Source: Melitaea cinxia (lineage: Eukaryota; Arthropoda; Insecta; Lepidoptera; Nymphalidae). From it: 64,000 nucleotides of DNA. This document shows, in pieces, positions 48,863 through 60,945 of the stretch. The notes under the pieces were generated by a model. It ran no database searches and was not told the DNA's origin. It saw only the letters and a program-made list of their open reading frames with translations. The stretch lies in the NCBI RefSeq assembly GCF_905220565.1, contig NC_059406.1:4474001-4538000 (forward strand). The letters are read 5' to 3'. Positions within the stretch are counted from its first letter, which is position 1. The number at the start of each line of letters is the position of its first letter. A program made the translations under genes and the position numbers.

Positions 48863-49142
48863 CTGAGGTAGGGCACAGCAGGAATTTCCTGCTCAAAATA
48901 TAGAGCAGCCCGACTGGGGTAGCACCTCGACTTTACAGAAGATCACAGCAAAATAATACTGTTTTCAAGCAGTATTGTGTTCCTGTTGGTGAGTAAGGTG
49001 ACCAGAGCTCCTGGGGGGATTGGGGATTGGGTCGGCAACGCGCTTGCGATGCTTCTGGTGTTGCAGGCGTCTATAAGCTACGGTAATCGCTTACCATCAG
49101 GTGAGCCGTACGCTTGTTTGCCGACCTAATGACATAAAAAAA
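48863..49142 (+). repeat. Short interspersed repeat, full copy
   Basis: Nearly the same as 40612-40890 along its whole length, including GCTCCTGGGGGGATTGGGGAT and the A-rich end. Confidence 0.75.
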
Positions 49143-50399
49143 AAATACAACAACCAGTCGGGTACTTAAAGAATTGTTATATATTTTAGCGGTCCCGGTT
49201 GAAGATATAAAGTAAGCGGTGAAAGGGTTTAAGGCTCTGCCGACTGAAATCAATCATTGGTTCAATAATTCAGTTTTGTAAATAAATTTTTGTTTGGTAT
49301 TTGTGTTTTGGTATGTGTATTGTATTTGGTATATGTGTTTGTCATAAACGTGAAGGTGTGCAGAGAAAGATATGAGTGAGTGATAGCAAATAGAAAGAGA
49401 AAATAATAAAATATGAAGAGTAGATAGTGAATGAACTGAGAAAGTGGACACAACCATTAACCGGCAGCACCGTAATACTACGAGTACATTCAGCTAAATT
49501 AGTTCAATTATTCAATTCAGTACAATTCGTTAATTGTAAATAATTTTGTGGTTGGTTACCAAAACAGAAAAAAAACGAATGTCCATTTTCAAGGGTGAAA
49601 TATCGATTCATTGAATCGAGTCAGTAGGTACAACATATTGCTTTAAAAAACCGCTTTATTTGGTTTGAAAAATCGATTCTTCAATTAATCGATTTCAGAT
49701 CGCTATGTATATTATAGTCAAATGGTCAAGAAGCTTATACTAAACACTTTAAGCATATTATAAGCTTCTTCTTCTTCTTTTACTTTGGCTCCCTGAAGGA
49801 TTTGCCAATATCTGAGTGGAGCTTAGCTTATGTTATGAGAATCGTTAAGTTAGGGCAGAAAACTTTGCTTTGTGTAAGGCTTTGTGGGAGTGCAAGTCGT
49901 AAGAGCAAAATAAAGACTAAGAAGTGAATCAGAAAAAACGTCGGAGTCGGTGCCAGTTTTTCACAATTTTAAGTGCCGTTTAGTATCTGAAACAAAAGAC
50001 AAACAAACATATATAAACATTGGTTAGTAGGGTTAATCAAGACAAACAGTGCTACAATCTAATGTTATTTTGATTAATATATGTACATAAAATGTCATTA
50101 AAACTGAGAGTGAACTAATGATAAAAGAGACCTCAGGTTATAAAGCTTCTTGATTATAGTCGACACTCGTCACCGTCAGCTTTGACGGTTTGACCGTCAG
50201 TGTTATTCTCATGTTATTCTGTCAATGTCAATAGGTGGGTGAATTTGTGAATTCTAATATATGTACCTATCTCGTTATAGTAAACTTGCGTTAGACAAAT
50301 AAATAAAAAGTTTTTTTGACGTTCTTAGAAAATAGAAAAGCATCCTAACAAGTCGTTTAATACGTTTTACTACTACTAATTGTACGTAGATTCCTGATT
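49143..50399. other. Upstream region of RALGAPB
   Basis: AT-rich, no gene seen. CGTCAGCTTTGACGGTTTGACCG at about 50176-50200 is a local inverted motif (GTCA..TGAC) near the probable transcription start. Confidence 0.3.
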
Positions 50400-50643
50400 G
50401 GAAAGTGTTGTATACCGTTAGGTATACCTTATTTATGAATGTGGGAATCTTTAACAGAGTCAACAGCAAAGTAAGTTTTTCTTTGTATACGTATTAGTAT
50501 TTTAATGATAATGTAATCGAACTTGATAACTAAGGACGTATAATGAAATTTGGGTGAAATTATGTATCAGAGTATAAATGCTTATGATGAAGAATATAAG
50601 TGTGTAACTAGAAATGTACTTTTAGATCAAGGAGGGTGACGGA
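50400..50643 (+). promoter_or_regulatory. Likely 5' UTR exon and first intron of RALGAPB
   Basis: A strong donor AAA|GTAAGT at 50470/50471 and an acceptor CTTTTAG at 50625 would define a 155-base intron just before the chosen ATG at 50644. If spliced, an in-frame ATG near 50434 would add 18 residues (MNVGIFNRVNSKIKEGDG) before MYSEW. The vertebrate family begins at MYSEW, so the downstream ATG was preferred. Confidence 0.45.
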
Positions 50644-53600
50644 ATGTATTCAGAATGGAACTCTCTACCACTGGAGGGTGGTGGACGTGGAGTGCTCGGT
50701 GCAGTGGGTGGCCGAGATGTGGTCTTAGCAGTTGTGAGGCAACTTGCCTCTCATCAACCTAGCCCACTTACTACTGATGCTGAGGTAAATTAAGGTTTAG
50801 GCCATAACATTGGTAGTAATATAGTTTAGAGATAGGTCTAACATAGTCCCGACTAGACAATATAGGTAAACATAGATAAGATTATAAAGTATAATTTTTT
50901 TACATCTTATTTACATTACAACTTCAATAAAAAAATTGAATTTTGCTTTAAAAACTTATGCATAACACATAAGCAAACTTAATGTGTAACAAAATGCTTT
51001 TGTTTTAAAATATTCTTTTACAGGTAAAAAATTCTATTTGACCTTTTTTATATATTTAAGGTTGAGTGGGTCCTGGAAGTGATTCGTTATGGACTCTCAC
51101 TGCCTCTCTCTGAGCATGAAGCTCTTAGAGATTGTGTTCGTGTGTGCTGCTCATGGCTCTCAGCTTTGCTGCCTCCCGCTGCTCCAGCACAGCCACCCCC
51201 TCCTGCCGTGCCCCCACCCTTAGCTGCAGAACCACATCGATATGCCAATAAAATTCTCAACCACCTCCATAATTTGTTTGTGCCACGGCCAAATGAAAGT
51301 AAGTAGAACTAAAACATGATACTTTTGTGTTATTGGAACGAACTTCCTTACGGTAGGCTTGACATTTGGCTGGGCGACCGAACTGAAAAAAATATGATAC
51401 TAAAACCGTAAGAAAAATATATAACGGAAGTGAATATCAGTCACACGACTGTATAATATGACGTTTGTAAAACTAAAATATTACTACTAAACTTTTTTTT
51501 TTAAATTATTTCATACTGTCGACAAAAATAAATAAAGACTTTTTTTTATTTCATTTAATAGTTTGATTTATTATTATTATTATTATTTTGTTTGATTTAT
51601 TTTATTTTACGGTATCTGTTATTTTCTAAAATACTAAATTTCCTAAATACTTTTATGTTCTAAACTAGAAACCACACAAAAAAAAAATCAAGAACTAGAA
51701 AATATATATAAAATTCAACATTTTTATTTTCTAATTGTGTTGCTTCTATACTATCTGAAGAAACTTCGCTTCTACCTGGTGTCCCATGACAACACATAAT
51801 TTTTATAAAAAATTGAGTAGATCATAAATATATAAGTATTGTTTTTTTACAAGCTCTCACATTTATTTATCAAACGGAATTAGGTGAGTATGATGTAGTA
51901 TGTAGAATGTGTAATGCGTTATGTTAAAGAATAAACAAAAACCATACCTAGCATAAGTAGTATCATTTTTAATTTGCACAATTATTGATTGATGTCAAAT
52001 AAGATTTTTTTCTTGTTTCTATTAAAACTATTCAACACTCAATAAATACTTTACTAGATTGTAAGTTAAGAATTTTTTTTTTGCAGGCGGAAATCTCATA
52101 AGCAAACAGGCCGTACTTTGCCACCGGGTTCTTCGTCTAGCACGTTCGTTAGCCGACAGTGCATCCCTTGGGCCACGAGAGTGGCGCTCTCTATTGCTAC
52201 TATTGTTAGCCGCTGCAGCAGCACTGTTAGCGCCCCCTGCGCCGCTCTATGGCGCCGCCGAGCAGCTCTGCGAACGAGTCCTCTGTGTGCTCTTCGAAGT
52301 GTGGATACTAGCTTGCCACAGGTAATTAATTTATTTAATAGGCGCGAGGAAAGAATTTTTTTTAGTTGAAATGTGACAATGAATTTTAACATTTCTAGGG
52401 CTTGTTATTACAGACAGATCTATCTGAGAAATGGTTTTATTTTTAAACCCTTTTTTAAAATACTGTTCGTAAATATCCACCAGATGCTTCCCGTCGCCGG
52501 CGCTGTGGCGCACCCTGCGCGAGCAGTGCGTGCGCTGGCGCCACCGCGCGCCGCTCACCGAGCAGTGGGCGCGCGTGTCGCTGTGCCTCACGGCGCGCCT
52601 GCTGGCGCACATGTACGGCCCGCTCTACCCCGCCATGCCCATCGGTCGGTGCACTCTCATGTACTCTCATGTCTCTCGTACTTTGTCATTGCTTCATATA
52701 TTGTTGTCCTATGTTTAATGGCTCATAAAATAAAGTGCGTGCGTACGGCTCACCTGATGGTAAGCGATTACCGTAGCTTATAGACGCCTGCAGTACCAGA
52801 TGCATCGCAAACACGTTGCCGACCCTATCCCCAATTCCCTCCAAGAGCTATCTATATAATTTTCTGCAGGTGAAGAGGATGCGAATTTAGTCCCAGCGGA
52901 CATGAGCGCTGAGGCGGTGATGCAGAGCTGGTACCGCATGCTGCACACCATTGGTAACCCTGTTGACCTCACCAAACCACACCTCATTAGTCAAACGCCC
53001 GAATTCCTACAGGTGTGTTATATTACAACGACTTTATACATTGATATTAAAAATATACTTCTTTGTTTTATTATTATTCGATGACGCGTTGGCGCAATGG
53101 TCACAGCACTGGTTTGTGGCTGTTACACTGGTGGTTGTGAGTTCGATCCCCGCACATGACAAAAATTTGTATTGGCCATACAGATATTTTCCGTGGTCTG
53201 GGTGTTTGTGCAGTCCTAGTGGGTCTGCCTATGTTATGCTGTCGGTCCCGGTTGTTATCATGTACACCTGATAGTGATTGTTACTCATAGTAGGGAATAT
53301 ATCTGCCAACCCGATCCGACCCGATTTGACACAGAAATTCTTTATTATTTTTTAACCCCAATGATTTTGGATTTTTTGATTAAATTGAAAATCAATTAAA
53401 AGTTATCTTGTGCGTCAAATGATAGTTTAGCTAAGCAATATTATTCCCTGGTGTAGTACTGGATGACGGCGGAGGAGGGGCGAGAGGGTCGGGAAGGGCG
53501 GGAGGCGTGGGTGGGAGCGCTCGCGCACATCTTCCACCGCGCGATGCTGGGTGTGGCTGCCCATGTTGATGCCTTCCTCGGTGAGTCATGTAGAAATATT

Positions 53601-56600
53601 TGTCACCTAAATTCTCTTAAACGGCTATGGTTGAAATTTTGTGTGTACATTTCAATGGGTTCAGAACACAATTGGACTAGGAAAGTGGCGCTCCTATCGG
53701 TATGTCATCAATGAAATTTGATAGCTGCTATCCTAGACAGCACTATACAATCTACTGAGTCCGTTTGTCTATTTATAAAGGTTTTTTTTTTATTTCCAAA
53801 AATTATCTTTAAAACTGCTGACAATCAACAGAATATATAAAGAAAATAACTGGGTAAAACTTTTTTGATAAATTATTTAAACGCAGCGAAATAATAACAT
53901 ATTTTATTAAACTTAAAGCTGAAATGAACACGTTTCGTTGTTTGGTGTGTGTATTTGGTAACTATTCTTTCGATTTAATTTTTCCCTGTGTGGGTTTTAT
54001 CTTAATAATAATACTAATATAATATTTGTCTGTCTATATTGTTTCACGTAATGGTTCTGCTTATCGACTAAGGGTTGATTTGATTTGAATAAGTTTTCTT
54101 AATAGATATGCCTAATATTTGACAATTAACAGTTATTCAAGGTATAGATGAGAATCAAATCACATAATCTGTGCATTATTTCTAAACTATATACGAACTA
54201 CCAATAGAATAGAAGCAAAAGTTTTAGTTTAAATTGAATCTTTTTTTTTGCCTAATCTACTTCCATTTATTTTTTTTATATTTTTGGTAAACCTTTAAAA
54301 TAGTATCTAGTACCTGATTTAATTTAATGTTTCTCTCTTGTAACCAACCTGTGTTCACGTTTTGTTCGAGGCTGTTTCAAATTATACGAAACTGTATGTA
54401 GGTACATGTAGTTTTATAATCGAAAAACTTTGTTTATGAGTCGATAGTTAGTTGAGACTCATTTCAATCTGGATAATCTACACAACAAAACTAAGCTAAT
54501 ATTTACTTTGTTTTAATCATTAATCAGAAATATAGCATGATATCCTTTTTTTGTCGCTCGCCTCTTAATCTGTTTTCTGCAGAGGTTGTTAGATATACTT
54601 AGAATATTTTAATAATGTAAAATTTATTTCTATACTTTCAGCTAAATATTACGTACAACTATACATACTGTTTTATAATGCACACTATTTACTTAATCTT
54701 GGACTAACTTAGAAAATCATATCTTTACTTTTATTAAAATATCGTTAATATGTTGTCTTTGGATACTTCAGTACTATTTATAGTTAATGCTTGTAACTAA
54801 AAAGTAAACATATGAACAAATAAAAATGTCTCGATCCCGTCAACAGTGGTATGTCAAGGAGAAAAGTGAAATAAATGATACTTTTTATTTTATGGTGTTA
54901 AATATCTATTCTTGTTTCATTATTTCGTTTGAGTTTTTTAGTGACAAAATAAAAGTTTTACTTTATTTATTTTAATTTTGTTTGCAATGTTTTTTTCTGG
55001 TCTCAGTCTTTTTCATATGCCACTCTTGACGATTTGGAGACGTGGTAAGGTGTGTGCGGTATGTTATGTAATTAGTAATGCTAGTGCTGGGACTCCACGC
55101 GTTTTTTTTATCAATTTACCCGGGGTACCTACAAAATTCGTAATTTAATCTAGAAAGTCGATTTATAAAAAAACCATTTTTAAAATTGTCATTCGAGTTG
55201 CAGAGTCAAGTTAGAAATTAACTCTACAAGGCGTTGTACAGTTAATTTCTTTAGTATCAAAACCATCACTTTCAATTGATTGTATTTGTCTATTTGAGGT
55301 TATGATGCACTAAATACAATAACCAGTGTTTTGTCTTATCAATGCAACCTTCTCTACGTAGAAAAAGCGGCATATGGCCAGCAGTGGGATATTGTAGGTT
55401 AAAAAGTTCACAGCTAAATAAAACTCCTCTCTAGTGTTGCGTTTTTGCGGTAAGGTAGTCGGAGCTCTTGGAAAGGGTCGGAGGAAGGGTCGGCAAAGCG
55501 TTTGCAAAGCGTTTGCAATGCTCCCAGTATTACAGGAGTCCATAAGCTACGGTATCCGCTAAATATGGATTCAGTGTAAGGGTAAAGGGTGTTTAAAATA
55601 TTGATTGGCCTGTCTGAGGAAGTACCTAAATCTAGAACACAGCTAAATAATACTGCTTTCGAGTAGTGTTGTGTTTTAGTGGTGAGTACTTTAGCCAGAG
55701 CTCTTGAAGAGGGACAGGAATAGGGTCGGCAACATGGCAACGCTTGCAATGCTAAATAATCCAGGCGTCCATAAGCCATCCAAGTATCCACTTACCATTA
55801 GGCAAAATCGTAGGCTTGTCACTTTTGAAGTATATAAAAAAATGAATATAAAGACTGGGTTGATTTGGCTCTGAAACTCGCGGACGAGTCGATCAATTGA
55901 GGTTCGATGTCGGAGTTTTGAGAGTGGAGTCGCAGCGCGGGCAGGGAGCGGTGTGAGTAGTGGTGTGCGGAACAGGGCGCAGCACGGCGCGCTGGTGCGT
56001 GGAGAGCGCGGGCGCGGGGGCGGGCGCGGGGGCGGGCGCGGGCGCGGGGGACGAGGGGGAGGTCACGCCGCCGGCGCACCGCCGCCTCGCCAAGTCCTTC
56101 AGCGCGGCGCGCCCGCGGGACAAGCCCAGCGAGAAAAGTATGACGTCGGACGTGTGGGGCGTGTCATGTACTCGTGTACTGCGCTGCCGTGCTTAAGTAG
56201 AAGGCAGTAAACTGTAGATAAATCTCGGAAAATTTCGTTGAAAGCTTTCGATTTGTTTGATTTGAAAAATAGTATTGTAGTATAATGGGTCTAGTAAAAT
56301 AGGTTTAATGATATATTTTACAATTGTGATAATAAAAAAAAGGTAATGGCATCAAAATTTAACAAAAGCATTGAAAAGCGGTTTGTCTCTTTTACCTAAG
56401 CACAACAGCGAGAATTATTAGACGTTTAGTATCGTCGGTGTTCCGTGCTCTAGTAAAACTGGTGCTTAATAATAGCTCATAAACATTACTATCATCGCAG
56501 TACTTGAGAACACTGAATGTATACTGTAATGGTTCATGTTCATTTGTGTTAATTATAAAAATGAAATATACAAATTGATACCACACCGCGTCGTTACACG

Positions 56601-59600
56601 ATACCACGTTGTACCGTAATGTTTTGGTCGAGACATGATGTCCCATGTGTCTTTTATTGAAAGTTTTGTCAAGATTAATATTTATTATGCCATAGTTCAT
56701 TATTATGTCGACCATAGGCACAATACACTATTAGACCAGATGTTTTACTGAAAACGTCTTATTAAACAGACTCAACAAAAAAAAAAAAAAAAAAATCAAA
56801 TATATTCATTTTGATGTACCTACGTTGAATTTGATGTCTCATCCTACCTAAAAAAATAATACTGGCTGGGCCAATTTTGAACATAAAATCAATCTCACAA
56901 ATGATTATAACAATACCAGTTCTGATTTCGTTCAAACGCATTACCACGCTTTTGAGCGTGGAACATCGACAATACACGAACTTTACCTATATGTACATTT
57001 AAAATTTATTAGATAAAATTGTACAGAAAACGATGACAATTCCCACAGGTCTAATATTGACCCCCCATACCATTCTGAAGTTTAATCGCAATAATTCATT
57101 CAGTTAAACTATTATGTAGGTAATTATGCATGAGTCTTAAGTGGTTGATATATGCTAGTATTAATTTGCATTCTGTAGTGTCTCCTTTTTATTTAATTAT
57201 TGTAGTGATAGTAGATCCTAATTTACTTTGATTAGTGGATTAATTTAATTCATTAATTGTATATTTGATGTACAGTCGTAGTTAGATATTAAACTGCACA
57301 AGGCTTTTTGCTTCCTTTTTTGCATTTCGAAAATATTTCACACTTTTAACAATGTCACATTTTTTTATTATACTAATTTTGTCATTTGTATGTTTTTCAG
57401 TCATTTAGAAGTTTCTATTTCGTTTTAGGAATCATAATCACAACGTTATTATTTTGGGGTTTTCATTGCAACGTTGTGTTATAGGTACACCCCGGTCATC
57501 CTTGATTGGTTTGACAAGCAGTCGACCTTCTAGCGTCGTTCCGGCCACTCCGCCGAATTCTATCAGTTCACAAGGTAAATTATAAGGTGTACTTGTTAAA
57601 ATAATGTTACATTAATACGCTTCAGCCTGTACTATCTAACTGCTAGGCATAGGCCGGTAAAGCTTTAGATTAGGTAAAACCGAATTTGGGACGCTACCCC
57701 TGGTACTACTGTCACACTTCGAAACCCCTTGGTTATGGAGATATGGTTAAAGTTTTGAGATTAGAAAAAGAATTTCGCAGCTTTCACACGTAATTTTCAC
57801 AACACAAGCGGGTTTTTTCACATTTCACACGTTATTTTCACATGTCACACGTTATTTTCCACATTTCACACGATATTTTCACATTCATAAGTTATTTTCA
57901 CAGGCTATTTTCAAATTATGCATATTAGCTACTTTGATACATTTGAGAGCTTGTTGGAAAGGTATACTTTATGTGTAGATCACACAATTATTATGGGTGA
58001 CTTTAACACTTGTATATTAAGAAATGATCACCGTGCACATCGATTAAAAAATATTATTAACAGTGCGAACCTTTGTCTTCTCCCTACCAACGCAACACAT
58101 TTTTTTCCGAACTGTGTGCCGTCGCAATTGGACTTGATGATTGTTTCGGCTCCGGAACGAGTGCACTTACATGGTCAATTTCCTGCCGAGGGTTTTTCGT
58201 ATCATGACTTAGTATACTTATCTTATAAAATTCGTGCACCCAAACCAAAGCCAACTGTTGTGATGCGAAGAAGTTTTAAGAACTTTAATACTGAGACTTT
58301 TCAGCGTGACTTGAGCGGCATTGACTGGACTAGTGTTTTAAGCACTCCAGCCGTAAGTGATAAACTTAATATTTTTAATTCTCTTCTAACTCAATTATTT
58401 GATATTCATGCTCCTTTACGTCCAGTCAAACTTAAACATCTCCCTGCACCATGGTTAACCGAAGATGTTAAGGCACTTATGGTTAAACGCAACACATCCA
58501 AGTCGAAATTTAAGCTTAACCCTACTGAAGATAATCTCACTAGATACAAAAAGCTACGGAATCGATGCAATAAAATCTGTAGAGATGCACAACGCAATTT
58601 TATAAATAATTCCATAAACAACAAAAGTACTTCTGATGTTTGGAAGTTTCTGAACACATTAGGGATTGGGAGGCAACGTGATAATATTTGTAAATCAACT
58701 GATCTTGACACACTCAACAACTATTTCACCACTGTTGATGTTTTGACTCCTAGTGTTAGAGACAATACTATTGCTGAAATTTCTCTTCGGTCAAAAATAA
58801 ATAATACTCCATTCCGTTTTCATTCTGTCGATATAGAGGATGTCTACAAGCATTTCCAGGCTATTAAATCGGATGCCATTGGTTGTGATGGAGTAAGCCG
58901 ACGAATGATCACTTTATCTATAAACACAGTTCTTCCTATCATTTGCAATATTTTCAATCATTCTCTTTCATCTAATACTTTTCCTGAGTTATGGCGTCTT
59001 GCTCATGTCATTCCTATTCCTAAGCTTTCCAACCCCTCCTCACACACTCATTATAGACCGATTTCCGTGCTACCATTCTTGTCCAAAGTTCTTGAAAGAA
59101 TCGTTCATAAGCAACTAACGCACTACTTACATGACAATAATATCCTCAGTCCTTTCCAGTCTGGTTTCCGCCCTGGGCACAGCACTGTTTCGGCTCTTGC
59201 TAAAATATGTGACGATATGAGGCTTGGGATTGATAAGCAGCAGGTCACAATTATAGTTCTATTAGACTTTTCGAACGCATTTAACACTGTTGACCATGAC
59301 ATTCTCCTCGCAATTTTCGAAAACTTAAATTTCTCACCAGATGTTGTTAATTGGTTCCGTTCCTATCTTTATGATCGCGCACAAAGAATTCGAACCATTG
59401 ACAAGCTCTCTTCATGCAGCCGTCTCAGAGCTGGAGTACCTCAGGGTGGTGTTCTTTCCCCTCTTCTGTTCTCCATATTTATTAATTCTTTAACTTATAT
59501 TCTTTCTCTTCCTTTTCATTTATATGCTGATGACTTGCAGATCTATCTGACAACTCCTGTTGACGATCTGGCCACAGCAATTGGTCGTGTTAACCAGGAA

Positions 59601-60913
59601 CTTGCAGTTATATGTTCTTGGTGTAAATCGTATGGACTGTCGATAAATCCTAATAAGTCGCAAATTTCCATAATAGGTAATTCTATACAGATATCCAAAG
59701 TAGATGTTTCCTATCTTCCTCCTGTCTGTTTTGGTGGCTCGAAATTAGAATTTCATGGTAGTATCAAAAATCTAGGCCTTATTCTAGACAGCACACTTTC
59801 TTGGAGACCTCAAGTTGCTGAGATCAGTCGCAAAATATATGCTGCAATCGGCACATTGAGAAAGTGGAAAAATTTCTTGCCTATCAAAACTAAGATATCA
59901 CTTGCCCACACACTTCTTTTCCCTATTCTTGATTACGCTGATGTCTGCTATTCTGACCTGTCTGAAACTCTCCTTAGTAAACTTGAACGCCTTCAAAACA
60001 TGATCATCAGATTCATATTTGGTTTAAGAAAGTACGATCATATCTCAGATTATCGAGCACAGCTTAACTGGCTCAAAATAAGAGAACGCCGCAACTTACA
60101 TCTTCTATCTTTTCTCTACTCTATCCTTTTCCATCCCACTACTCCCCCATACCTAAAAAAATGTTTTACTTTTCTTGGCTCGGACGTGCCCAGTACGTTA
60201 GGCCTTCGTTCTCAGGGTGACAACAGACTTAAACATCCTATATCTCACAGTCAATGTTACAGCAAATCTTTTTGTGTTAAGGCCGTAAAACTGTGGAATG
60301 CCCTCCCGCGAGACATTCGCCAAGCAGAGTCGATTGATATTTTTAAACGACGTGTTAAAAAACATTTTCTATCTACATATCGTTAATAACATTTATTTTC
60401 ATTCATTTTCATTCATTACAGCCTATACAGTCCACTGCTGGACATAGGCCTCCACAAGTTTACGCCAAAAATAACGTAAACTCATGTGTTTTGCCCATAG
60501 TCACCACGCTGGGCAGGCGGGTTGGTGACCGCAGTACTGGCTTTGTCGCACCGAAGACGCTGCTGCCCGTCTTCGGCCTGTGTATTTCAAAGCCAGCAGT
60601 TGGATGGTTATCCCGCCATCGGTCGGCTTCTTAAGTTCCAATGTGGTTGTGGAACCTTGTTATCCCTTAGTCGCCTCTTACGACACCCACGGGAAGAGAG
60701 GGGGTGGCTAAATTCTTTAGTGCCGTAGCCACACAGCACAACATTTATTTCCAAATATCATATAAATAAAATAAACATTTATTTATATGATATTTATATA
60801 TTATTATTTGTAAATAATTATTGTTACTGTATATTTTATGTATCTAATTATTTTTTTATGCATATTACTATGTAGATATATGTATGCCTCAATGTAATTA
60901 TGTATGTGTATAT

Positions 60914-60945
<32 letters not shown>

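Noticed and set aside
53084..53160. Possible tRNA gene
   Set aside because: A- and B-box-like words are present but no cloverleaf with a plausible acceptor stem and anticodon arm; the rest is SINE body repeated elsewhere.
56392..56721. 109-residue minus-strand frame in RALGAPB intron 7
   Set aside because: No family pattern and no splice or start context; likely chance in AT-rich DNA.
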